This document shows, in pieces, positions 37,652 to 45,089 of a DNA stretch of 64,000 bases (within the stretch, counting starts at the first letter, position 1; each line of letters starts with the position of its first letter). The stretch is from Burkholderiaceae bacterium (GTDB lineage: Bacteria; Pseudomonadota; Gammaproteobacteria; Burkholderiales; Burkholderiaceae_C): positions 682,001-746,000 of the forward strand of contig JAHCKM010000004.1 in assembly GCA_026125795.1 (NCBI GenBank), given 5' to 3'. The translations under genes were made by a program, and so were the position numbers. The notes under the pieces are model-generated. The model was not told where the DNA came from and did no database searches. It was given only the letters and a program-made list of their open reading frames with translations.

Positions 37652-37819
37652 ATGGCATTGAAGGTTTTCGCCGGCATCGTGGCCGTGGCGTTGATGCTGG
37701 CCTACTTGTTGCCGCTGGTGCTCAAGCTGAAGGAACCGTCGCTGTACGCCGTTGTTGGCATCGCGCTGCTGATGATGCTGGTCGACCTGCTGCAGTCGCT
37801 GAAGTCACGCGAGGACTGA
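37652..37819 (+). CDS. Small two-helix membrane peptide (55 residues)
   Basis: Begins ATGGCATTGAAGG with a ribosome site (GGGAG, 37640-37644) 8 bases upstream. Two hydrophobic helices (about 4-24 and 31-48) joined by 'KLKEPS', ending in a charged tail. It sits 22 bases after the amidase and appears to be the last gene of the TRAP-amidase operon. From memory, similar peptides occur near transporter genes in Burkholderiales, but I know of no function. Confidence 0.7.
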   Translation: MALKVFAGIVAVALMLAYLLPLVLKLKEPSLYAVVGIALLMMLVDLLQSLKSRED

Positions 37820-37909
37820 GACCGCGCACAAGGCAGTCCCTGCGGACTGCCTTGCGGCTGGCGAAGGCCGGACGCCATGCAGGGCGGCCGGCAAGAGAGA
37901 CCGCGCGCC

Positions 37910-38497
37910 TCACTGCGCGATCGCCTCCACCGTCACCAACAGCCGCACCGTGTCGCTGACGAACGGCAGGCTGTGCGTGATGCCCACGGCGCCGCGGCTG
38001 AACTGGCCTTCGAAGTCGCCGCCGCAGACCTCGCGCCGGAACAGCGGGCTGGTATAGCAGTTGAATCGCACAGCCGTCAGCGTCAACGGCAGGCTGACAC
38101 CCTTCAGCGTGAACTCGCCGCGCAGCGCCTTGACGCGCCCGGCCTCGTCGAACTCCATGCGCTCGGCCACCAGGTAGGCCTTGGGGTGCGCCTGCATCGC
38201 GAGCATGTCGGGCTCCCGCATGCGGGCGTCGAGCACCGACACGCCGGTGCTGGCCAGCGAAGTGTCGATCTCCACCTGCACGCGGCCGCGGCGCGCGCCG
38301 CGGTCGATCTCCACGTCGCCGTGCAGCGGCCCGAGCCGGCCGCGGATGGTGGAGGTGCCGAAGTGCGTCAGCTCGAAATGCGCAAACGTGTGCGTGGGAT
38401 CGAAGCGGTAGTGCACCGGCTGAGCCTGCGCGGCGGCGGTCAGGGTGAACAGCAGGGCGATGGCAGCGAGGCTGCTCATGGCGTTTCTTGTCGTCAT
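37910..38497 (-). CDS. YceI family periplasmic protein
   Basis: 195 residues: signal peptide (about 1-26, cleavage after AQA), then the lipocalin-like YceI domain (27-195). Family signs: 'YRFDPTHTFAHFELTHFG' at the start of the domain, 'GPLHGDVEIDR', 'GVSVLDARMREPDMLAMQAHPKAYLVAERM' and 'LTLKGVSLPLTL'. YceI proteins bind isoprenoid chains such as polyprenyl compounds; some respond to stress. The start could instead be the ATG at 38479. No operon partner is evident. Confidence 0.9.
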   Translation of the reverse strand: MTTRNAMSSLAAIALLFTLTAAAQAQPVHYRFDPTHTFAHFELTHFGTSTIRGRLGPLHGDVEIDRGARRGRVQVEIDTSLASTGVSVLDARMREPDMLAMQAHPKAYLVAERMEFDEAGRVKALRGEFTLKGVSLPLTLTAVRFNCYTSPLFRREVCGGDFEGQFSRGAVGITHSLPFVSDTVRLLVTVEAIAQ

Positions 38498-38582
38498 GCC
38501 CCGACATACGGAGTCCAGCGCGGCGGCGGACGCATGCGGCGCCAACACTGTTGGCGGCGATGCGCCGACGCCGCCGCACGCA

Positions 38583-39449
38583 TCACGCCGCCCTGCCTTG
38601 CAGCAAGCCCGCTGCCGCCGTGCCGAGCGCGGTCTGCGTCTGCTCATCGAACAACCGGTGGCGCAGCGCGAAGTCCAAAGTCACCAGCGCGGCGTCGACC
38701 GTCATGTCTTGCGTGGCGGCGAGCGCGAGTGCATGCGGCACCTCGTGCAACTTCAGCTCGGCCACCTCGCCGTCCTGGTTGCACGGCGTGAGGCCGGCCG
38801 GCAGCTCGAGGTCGTAGACGTGGATCCACTCGCGCTGCAGCCCTTCGGGGATGTCGCGCAGCAGGCGCAGGACGCGCCCCGGCCGCAGGCCCTGCATCTG
38901 CTCGGGCCGCAGGCCGGCCTCCTCCCAGCCCTCGCGGATCACCGTGTCGCGCGGCGACTGGCCGGCCGGCACGCCGCCGCCGATCAGGTTGTCGAGCCGG
39001 TTTGGGTCCGTGGGCTTGCCCGGCGCGCGGCGCGCGATCCACATCTGCGCCGGGCGGCCCGACGCATCGGCCACGTAGCCGTTGCAATGCGCGCCCAACG
39101 TCAAGGTGCCCCAGAAGCGCGTGGCGGCGCGTTCCATCGACACGCCGATCGGGCGGCCGTTCACATCGAACAGCGCAAACGCTTCGTCGCGCCACGCCAG
39201 GATGAGGCCGTCGGCGCGCAGCGCGTGGTTGATCGCGGCCAGCGCGTCGAACCGCTCGTCGGCGCGCGCCACCAGCGTCACGCCGCGCTCATGCACGTGC
39301 AACCACTGCGGCCAGCGGTGAAGGGCATCTAGGTGCTCGGGCGACACCGATCCGGCCGTGATCGCCGTGCCGTTGAGGGCTACCGCAAACGGCACGCGCG
39401 AAGCCGGATCGTGCGCGCGTGCCGCGGCCAATGCTGGCCAGCGGTCCAT
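38583..39449 (-). CDS. Nudix hydrolase with DUF4743 N-terminal domain
   Basis: 288 residues. The N-terminal DUF4743-like half (1-115) precedes a Nudix domain (about 118-265). The Nudix box is 'GGGVPAGQSPRDTVIREGWEEAGL'-like: the REGWEEAGL catalytic part is intact, but the first Glu of the GX5E signature is Gln here. Relatives include thiamine-pyrophosphokinase-associated Nudix proteins and plant NUDT20/24 enzymes. The gene starts 6 bases after the thioesterase stop, so the two form a small operon. Substrate unknown. Confidence 0.85.
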   Translation of the reverse strand: MDRWPALAAARAHDPASRVPFAVALNGTAITAGSVSPEHLDALHRWPQWLHVHERGVTLVARADERFDALAAINHALRADGLILAWRDEAFALFDVNGRPIGVSMERAATRFWGTLTLGAHCNGYVADASGRPAQMWIARRAPGKPTDPNRLDNLIGGGVPAGQSPRDTVIREGWEEAGLRPEQMQGLRPGRVLRLLRDIPEGLQREWIHVYDLELPAGLTPCNQDGEVAELKLHEVPHALALAATQDMTVDAALVTLDFALRHRLFDEQTQTALGTAAAGLLQGRAA

Positions 39450-39454
39450 CGGCG

Positions 39455-39862
39455 TCAAGCGCCGTCGAGCACCAGTTGGGTCTGCGTCACCACCGCGCAC
39501 AGCTTGCCCTCGGCGTTGCGGATCGAGGTCTGCCACACCATCGTCGTGCGGCCGCGGTGCAGCGCCACGCTCTCGCCGCTGACCACGGTGCCCACTTTGG
39601 CGGCGGCGATGAACTTGGTGCTCGAGTCGGTGGTCGTCGTGCGCTTGCCGGCCGGCAGGTTCATGAAGGTGCCGATCGCGCCGAGCGTGTCGGCAAACGC
39701 CATCACCGCGCCGCCGTGCAGGATGCCGCCGGTGGTGCACAGGTCGGGCCGCACCGGCAGCTCGGCGAGCACGCGGCCTTGCGCCACCTCGCGCAGCTTC
39801 AGTCCCATCAGGCCCGGAAACAGCGGTGCGATGCGTTGCTGCAGTTCGGCCAGTTCGGACAT
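39455..39862 (-). CDS. PaaI-type hotdog-fold thioesterase
   Basis: 135 residues, a single hotdog domain. 'GGILHGGAVMAFADTLGAIGTFMNL' holds the active-site segment HGG..M..AD of the PaaI/YbdB group, which releases CoA from acyl- or aroyl-CoA. A GAGGAG ribosome site precedes the ATG at 39862. Located upstream of the Nudix gene. Confidence 0.88.
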   Translation of the reverse strand: MSELAELQQRIAPLFPGLMGLKLREVAQGRVLAELPVRPDLCTTGGILHGGAVMAFADTLGAIGTFMNLPAGKRTTTTDSSTKFIAAAKVGTVVSGESVALHRGRTTMVWQTSIRNAEGKLCAVVTQTQLVLDGA

Positions 39863-39932
39863 GCGGCGCTCCTCGACGATGCGGCACCCGTCGCCGCGCC
39901 GGCATTGTGCGCCGCCTGCGGCGACCGCGCCG

Positions 39933-40337
39933 TCACTCGGTTTCGAAGCGCAGCAGCTGGTCGTCGATGCGCCACCAGTTGGCCATCTGGCCCACGTAGT
40001 AGTGCGAGCTTGGCCGCGTGCGCAACGGGCCGTCGATGATGCCGGCGCGCACGCTGACGACGTCGGGCTCCTCGGCATTGGTCATGAACAGCGGCGAGCC
40101 GCAGCGCTTGCAGAAGACGCGGTGGTGTCCCGGCGAGGACTCGTAGTTGGCCAGCAGCTCCGCACCTTGCGTCACGTTGAGCGCGGAGGCCGGCATGCGC
40201 GCATTGGTGGAGAACGGACCGCCTTGTGCCTTGCGGCACATCGCGCAGTGGCAGATGGCGATCGGCCCCGGCTCGGCCATCAGCGCGAGTTGCACGCCGC
40301 CGCACAGGCAGCTGGCGGTGTAGTGGGGGATGCTCAT
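39933..40337 (-). CDS. GFA family zinc-binding protein (first copy)
   Basis: 134 residues of the glutathione-dependent formaldehyde-activating-enzyme/CENP-V fold. Zinc cysteines: 'CLCGGVQ' (about 10-16), 'CHCAMCRK' (29-36) and 'CKRCGSP' (74-80). Gfa proteins were proposed to speed the adduct of formaldehyde and glutathione; most homologues have no proven role. A second, divergent copy lies at 41198-41632. Confidence 0.88.
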   Translation of the reverse strand: MSIPHYTASCLCGGVQLALMAEPGPIAICHCAMCRKAQGGPFSTNARMPASALNVTQGAELLANYESSPGHHRVFCKRCGSPLFMTNAEEPDVVSVRAGIIDGPLRTRPSSHYYVGQMANWWRIDDQLLRFETE

Positions 40338-40437
40338 GCGTGGTGCGTCGGGCGTCAGGCCTCGCGGCATCTTAGTTCGCGGGCCCGCGCTGCGACGCAG
40401 TCGATGCGTGACGCTTGCCGCCGAAACGCGCAGCGGG

Positions 40438-41097
40438 TCAGCGTCTGTCTTCGCGCGGTTGTCTTGCGGCCAGCGTGCGCGTTTTTCGCTCGGTGGAGTC
40501 CATGTCGCGAAAAGCCACGATGTCGCGGCCGCGGTAGGCGGCGTAGTCCTTGATGTAGGCGGCATTGTCCGCATACGGCCCGGCGATATGGCCGGGGCGC
40601 TTGGAGTCGGCAAAGAAGAAGAGCTGCCCATCGCGCTCGAAACGCGCCACCCAGTGGCGGCGCAACACCTGGCCTTGGATCGGCGCCGGCGCGAACTCGA
40701 TCATCAGGTAACTCGGCCGGGATGCCGGATCGATGCGCCGCAAGGTCTCCACCGCAAAGCGCGACAGGTCGACGCACACGCCCTTGGGCGCCGCAAAGAA
40801 CGCGTCGGGCGCGTGGATTGGCAGGCGGCCGTGGCGTGCGCGCTGCGTCTCCGACAGCCGCAGCGCGCGCACCATGTCGTATTGGAAGCGCGCGCCGATC
40901 CATGCGTTGACATCGTCGGCACCGCGCCAGCGTGCCAGCGCGTCGTCATAGCTGGCGGGCTCGTATAGCGGCGTGGTGGGCGGCGTGCGCGCTTCGGGCG
41001 CATCGGAGGCCGGGTCGGCGCGTTGCCCGATGGCCATGCAGGCGCAGCACCAGAGCGCGCACGCGCAGATCAGGCTGCGCATCGTCGCGGCCTTCAT
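40438..41097 (-). CDS. Transglutaminase-like putative cysteine protein, secreted or lipoprotein
   Basis: 219 residues with an N-terminal hydrophobic signal containing several Cys (about 7-24), possibly a lipoprotein. The mature part has a transglutaminase-like core: Cys in 'PKGVCVDLSRFAVETLRR', His in 'RRHWVARFE' and Asp in 'FFFADSKRPG', in the order Cys-His-Asp expected for the papain-like triad. Start could be ATG 41097 or 41082. Function unknown; such proteins act as peptidases or cross-linkers in the envelope. Confidence 0.68.
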   Translation of the reverse strand: MKAATMRSLICACALWCCACMAIGQRADPASDAPEARTPPTTPLYEPASYDDALARWRGADDVNAWIGARFQYDMVRALRLSETQRARHGRLPIHAPDAFFAAPKGVCVDLSRFAVETLRRIDPASRPSYLMIEFAPAPIQGQVLRRHWVARFERDGQLFFFADSKRPGHIAGPYADNAAYIKDYAAYRGRDIVAFRDMDSTERKTRTLAARQPREDRR

Positions 41098-41197
41098 GCG
41101 CACCTGCGTGCCGTCAGCACCGGATCGAGCCGCGGATGCGCTTCGATGCGCGGCGATCCGTGGAGCGGGCAGGGCATGCCGCATCGGTGCGGGGGGT

Positions 41198-41632
41198 TCA
41201 ACGCGGCGCCGCCGGCTGCGGCGGGATGAAGGCCTGCTGCTCGGGCGAACCCGGCAGCGCGTGCACGTCATCGATCCACGGCAGCGCGGAGTGCTGCCAG
41301 ATCTGCGCCTTGGGCACCAGCGCCGCACGCTGCCGGATGCAGCCGGTGCGGATGATCACCTGCGTGGCGTTTTCGGGCGCGGTGGCGAACAGCGGCGTGC
41401 CGCAGTCGGGACAGAAGGCCTGCACGCGCCGGTTGCCGCTGTCAGCGGTCTTGATGTAGCGCCTGGGTTCGCCGCGCAGCACGAAGTGCTCGACCGCTGC
41501 CGGCACGACGGCGCGAAACGGGGAACCCGACATCACCTGGCAGTCGCTGCAGTGACACACCATCACGCGCGCCGGATCGACCTGCGCGGTGAAAGAGATG
41601 CGTCCGCAATGACAGGCTCCATCGATCTGCAT
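41198..41632 (-). CDS. GFA family zinc-binding protein (second copy)
   Basis: 144 residues of the same fold as the gene at 39933: 'CHCGRIS', 'CHCSDCQV' and 'CPDCGTP' give the zinc sites. A near-ideal ribosome binding site, GGAGGTGATC on the minus strand directly before ATG 41632, fixes the start. The Pro-rich C-terminal tail is not part of the fold. The two GFA genes are only moderately alike, so not a recent duplication. Confidence 0.88.
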   Translation of the reverse strand: MQIDGACHCGRISFTAQVDPARVMVCHCSDCQVMSGSPFRAVVPAAVEHFVLRGEPRRYIKTADSGNRRVQAFCPDCGTPLFATAPENATQVIIRTGCIRQRAALVPKAQIWQHSALPWIDDVHALPGSPEQQAFIPPQPAAPR

Positions 41633-41688
41633 GATCACCTCCGGCGGTTGATAGGATTCTGACGCAAACCCCTGCGCGGACTCGATCG

Positions 41689-42513
41689 ATGCCAGATGCA
41701 AGCCCAACATGCCCTGCCATCCCCGCCGCCATTCGTGTCGGCGTGGGTGGCTGGACCTTCGAACCGTGGCGCGACAACTTCTATCCCAAAGGCTGGTCGA
41801 CCGCGCGCGAACTGGAGTATGCGAGCCGCAAGCTGACCGCGATCGAGGTCAACGGCACCTACTACAGCACGCAGAAGCCCGAGACCTTTGCCAAGTGGCG
41901 CGAGCAGACGCCCGACGGCTTCGTGTTCTCGCTCAAGGCCCACCGCTTCGCCACCAACCGGCGCGTGCTCGGCGAAGCGGGCGAGTCGATCGAGCGTTTC
42001 GTCAACAGCGGCATCACCGAGCTGGGTCCCAAGCTCGGGCCCATCGTCTGGCAGTTTGCGCCGACCAAACGCTTCGATGCAGCGGACTTCGAGGCTTTTC
42101 TGAAGCTGCTGCCGGCCACGGTGGGCGGCCTGCCGCTGCGCCATGCGCTCGACGTGCGCCACGAGACCTTCAGGACGCCGGCGTTCCTCGCGCTGGCGCG
42201 GCGTCACCGCGTCGCCACCGTGTTCACCGACTCGGACGACTATCCGTCGTTCGCCGACATCACCGGCGGCTTCGTCTACGTGCGCACGATGCGCACCGAC
42301 GCGTCGCTGCCGCAGGGCTGCACGCCGCACGCGCTCGATCAGATCGCCGCCTGCTGCGAGGTGTGGCGCCGCGGCGGCGAGCCGGATGCGCTGCCGCGCG
42401 CCGAGGCGGCGGCCCCGCCCGCAGCGGCACGCGACGTGTTCCTTTTCTTCATCAGCGGCGCCAAGGAGAGGGCGCCGGCCGCGGCCATGGGCGTGATCGA
42501 GCGGCTCGGTTGA
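41689..42513 (+). CDS. DUF72 family protein (YecE-like)
   Basis: 274 residues with a TIM-barrel-like pattern: 'VGVGGWTFEPWRDNFYP' at the start, 'EVNGTYYSTQKPETFAKWREQTPDGFVFSLKAHRFAT' and 'LDVRHETF' are hallmark DUF72 segments. Widespread and uncharacterised; no partner genes here hint at a role. It is divergent from the second GFA gene with a 56-base gap and converges with the LysE gene. Confidence 0.88.
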   Translation: MPDASPTCPAIPAAIRVGVGGWTFEPWRDNFYPKGWSTARELEYASRKLTAIEVNGTYYSTQKPETFAKWREQTPDGFVFSLKAHRFATNRRVLGEAGESIERFVNSGITELGPKLGPIVWQFAPTKRFDAADFEAFLKLLPATVGGLPLRHALDVRHETFRTPAFLALARRHRVATVFTDSDDYPSFADITGGFVYVRTMRTDASLPQGCTPHALDQIAACCEVWRRGGEPDALPRAEAAAPPAAARDVFLFFISGAKERAPAAAMGVIERLG

Positions 42514-42519
42514 CGCCCG

Positions 42520-43152
42520 TCAGACCGGCCGGCGGGCAAGCAGCGCCCACACGCCGGCGCCGGACAGCAGCGAACCGCCCACCAGGTTGAAGCGCCGCTG
42601 CGCGCGCGGCGATCCGAGCACACGGCGCGCCGACGCGGCGAACACCGCGTACAAGCTGGCGTTGAGCACGGCCAGCACGACGAACGTGGTGGCGAGCAGC
42701 CACAGCTGCGGCGCGACGGGCGCGCGCGCATCGATGAACTGCGGCAGAAAGGCGACGAAGAACACGATGCCCTTGGGGTTGAGCGCGGTCACGAGATAGG
42801 TGTTGGCAAACAGGCGCCAGCGCGACGCCGGCGCAATTGCCGGTGCGTCCTGCGCCGCAGCCATCGACACGCCGGCCCGCAGCAGCTTGATGCCGAGGTA
42901 GATCAGGTACAGCCCGCCGGCCCACTTGACCAGCGTGAACCACAGCGCCGACGTGGCGAGCAGCGCTCCCAATCCGAGCAACGACAGCGCCAGCGCCGTC
43001 GTGTCGCCGAGCGCGACCGCCAGCACCAGCGGCACGTTGGCGCGGCGGCCGTGTGCCATCGAGTAGCTGATGACGGTGAGGATCGTCGGGCCGGGGATGA
43101 TCAGCAGCACCGCCGATGCGGCGGCGAAGGCGAGCCAGAGTTCGAGCGACAT
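42520..43152 (-). CDS. LysE/RhtB family amino-acid exporter
   Basis: 210 residues with about six membrane helices. 'PGPTILTVISYSMAHGRR' near residue 20 and 'NPKGIVFFVAFLPQFI' near 125 are the characteristic RhtB/LysE motifs. Likely exports an amino acid such as threonine or homoserine; specificity uncertain. ATG 43152 is the standard family start. Lies 22 bases after the GNAT gene on the same strand. Confidence 0.9.
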   Translation of the reverse strand: MSLELWLAFAAASAVLLIIPGPTILTVISYSMAHGRRANVPLVLAVALGDTTALALSLLGLGALLATSALWFTLVKWAGGLYLIYLGIKLLRAGVSMAAAQDAPAIAPASRWRLFANTYLVTALNPKGIVFFVAFLPQFIDARAPVAPQLWLLATTFVVLAVLNASLYAVFAASARRVLGSPRAQRRFNLVGGSLLSGAGVWALLARRPV

Positions 43153-43174
43153 GGTGTGTGGGGCGTGCGGTGGG

Positions 43175-43678
43175 TCAGCGCGGCCGGGGATCCGCCGCGT
43201 GCGCATCATGCCGCAGCGTCCGCAACTCCAGCTGCGGCCGCACGCGTTGCGGCTCGCCGTCGATCGGCGCCGGCACGGTGCCGGTGCGCGTGGCACCGCA
43301 TGCGCGGTAAAACGCCTCGGCATGCGGATCGGCGTCGATCCGCACCACGTCGTGGCCCGCGGCGCGTGCGGTGTCGAGAGCGCGCTGCAGCAGCACGCGC
43401 CCGATGCCGCGGCCGATGTGCGCCGGCTGCACCCACAGGTGTTCGATTTCGGCACGCGCGCCGTCGAATCGCAGTTGCACGAAGCCGACCGCCACGCCGG
43501 CGCACTCAGCGGCAAAGGTCGGGCACGCCGCGATCGACTCGGCCGTTACGCTCAGATCGTGGCGCCAGCCCGCCAGCGCCGCTTGCGAGTAGCCCCAATG
43601 CGCCTTGGAACGTTGCGCGATCGCGCTCAGCGCCGCGTGCTCGTGCGGCAGCGCGTGGCGGATGATCGGAGCGTTCAC
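43175..43678 (-). CDS. GNAT family N-acetyltransferase
   Basis: 167 residues. The acetyl-CoA-binding motif A is visible as 'LWVQPAHIGRGIGRVLLQRALDTAR' (about 82-106) with the R/Q-x-x-G-x-G/A pyrophosphate loop, followed by 'HAEAFYRACGA'. Substrate cannot be predicted. Appears co-directional with the LysE gene and the membrane protein gene upstream. Confidence 0.88.
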   Translation of the reverse strand: MNAPIIRHALPHEHAALSAIAQRSKAHWGYSQAALAGWRHDLSVTAESIAACPTFAAECAGVAVGFVQLRFDGARAEIEHLWVQPAHIGRGIGRVLLQRALDTARAAGHDVVRIDADPHAEAFYRACGATRTGTVPAPIDGEPQRVRPQLELRTLRHDAHAADPRPR

Positions 43679-43703
43679 GGCCTGCCGTCCGTTCGGGGAG
43701 GGA

Positions 43704-44279
43704 CTACTTCAGCTTCTTGTCCTCGACCTTGGCTTCGTGCATGGCTTCGGGCTCGAGCTCCTCCGCATGGCGGTTGAGGCTGAGGAACACGCCCCAGCCG
43801 GCGAGCAGACCGCCCAGTGCGAGCACCATGCCGGCGGCGTACAGCAGCAGCGTCGGATCCTCGTGGGCGGCGCGAAACGTCGCCACCAGGCATTCGATCG
43901 CCAAGGCCACCGCCACGACGACCAGAAAGCGCGACAGGAAGCGGCGCACCCGCGTGGGCCCGCTCACGTGGGCGTGGCGGACCACCTCCTCCTCGGTGAT
44001 GGTCTGCGCGATCTGCAGCGCCACCACGGCTGCCGCCATCAGCCCCATGGACTCGATCAAACGCTGTGCCGCGTCGCGGCTGAGCCCGTCGCCGAATGCG
44101 GTCCAGGTGGCGTGCACCGCGATGCCCACCAGCAGCAACGAGGCCAGCGCAAACAGCACGGCGAGCACGAAGTGCACCACCGAGAACGCCTGCAGCATCG
44201 TCTTGACGGCCACGGGCACGTCATCGGCCGACGGTGCTTCGCCCGGCGTGCCGGTGCGGTCGCTGCGGGCGGGGGCCAC
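43704..44279 (-). CDS. Membrane protein of unknown function
   Basis: 191 residues with four predicted helices (about 36-58, 76-97, 112-135 and 145-168) and a Glu/Lys-rich C-terminus. No family recognised. The GTG at 44279 lies 6 bases after the previous gene's stop; a later in-frame start is possible because the first 25 residues are polar and no ribosome site is obvious. Confidence 0.65.
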   Translation of the reverse strand: MAPARSDRTGTPGEAPSADDVPVAVKTMLQAFSVVHFVLAVLFALASLLLVGIAVHATWTAFGDGLSRDAAQRLIESMGLMAAAVVALQIAQTITEEEVVRHAHVSGPTRVRRFLSRFLVVVAVALAIECLVATFRAAHEDPTLLLYAAGMVLALGGLLAGWGVFLSLNRHAEELEPEAMHEAKVEDKKLK

Positions 44280-44285
44280 CGCGCG

Positions 44286-44567
44286 TCAAGGCTTGGTCTG
44301 CGGCCGCGCCGGCGACGACGCGCCGGCGCCCGGGATGCCGACCTTCTTGGCCACACCGGTGACGGCGCTGCCCGCGGCCTTGGCGCCGCGTTCCACGCCC
44401 GCGGCGGCCGTACCGAGGCCGCGCTTGACCGCGTTTTCGGTCTTGGTCGCCACACCGGAGGCCTTGTTGGCCGCCGCTTGGGCCTTTTCGCCGGCGCCGG
44501 CCGATGCGCCTGCTGCCAGCGATCCGGCCAAGAGAACGATGCCGATTCGACGCATGAACCACACCAC
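44286..44567 (-). CDS. Small secreted Ala/Lys-rich protein
   Basis: About 93 residues: hydrophobic signal-like N-terminus, then a low-complexity region of Ala, Lys, Gly and Thr repeats ('KTENAVKRGLGTAAAGVERGAKAAGSAV') that may form an amphipathic helix. GGAG at 44574-44577 (minus strand) lies 6 bases before GTG 44567 but 18 bases before ATG 44555, so I prefer the GTG. Function unknown. Confidence 0.6.
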   Translation of the reverse strand: MVWFMRRIGIVLLAGSLAAGASAGAGEKAQAAANKASGVATKTENAVKRGLGTAAAGVERGAKAAGSAVTGVAKKVGIPGAGASSPARPQTKP

Positions 44568-44637
44568 AGGCGTCTCCAAGGTTCTTGGGGTGCGCCGATC
44601 GTAGCGTGCGGGCCGTGTCGCGGTGCGCGAGCCCGGG

Positions 44638-45045
44638 TCAATGACCATCGCGGCGCCGCGGCGGATAGCGCCACCAGGCCCACAGCACCAGCAGCGCGAA
44701 GGCACTGTAGCCGAGCGTGAAGACCCAGGGCGGCGCGTCGTAATACAGCAGCCACTGCAGCCAGTGCTCGATGAAGCCGCCGCTGTAGGTGGACGCCCCG
44801 GCGCGGGCGCGCAGCGCCATCTCCAGCGTGGTGAGCGGGCACACCATGCCGAACCACGCCTCGGCCACGACCACGCCGATCGCCGCCAGGTGCGCGAGCC
44901 GGAACCACCAACGGTTGACCCAATTCCAGCGCCGACGGTTGCCCACCAGGACCAGCACCAGGCCACCGACGACGAACAGCACCAGCGCCACGTGCAGCAC
45001 CAGCACGGCGTTGGCGAGCGCCACGTAGGTGCGGTCGCTCAGCAT
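44638..45045 (-). CDS. DUF2784 family membrane protein
   Basis: 135 residues with four membrane helices. 'WNWVNRWWFRLAHLAAIGVVVAEAWFGMVCPLTTLE' and 'GFIEHWLQWLLYYDAPPWVFTLGY' match the DUF2784 family. Small conserved membrane protein with no known function; placed 44 bases downstream of the indolepyruvate oxidoreductase gene. Confidence 0.82.
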   Translation of the reverse strand: MLSDRTYVALANAVLVLHVALVLFVVGGLVLVLVGNRRRWNWVNRWWFRLAHLAAIGVVVAEAWFGMVCPLTTLEMALRARAGASTYSGGFIEHWLQWLLYYDAPPWVFTLGYSAFALLVLWAWWRYPPRRRDGH

Positions 45046-45089
45046 GCCGGTTCGCCGTCCGCGCCGGCGCGGATCCTCAGCGGGTCATG

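Noticed and set aside
41198..41632. Recent duplication of the GFA gene at 39933-40337
   Set aside because: Beyond the zinc cysteines the two proteins differ over most of their length, so they are old paralogues or independent genes.
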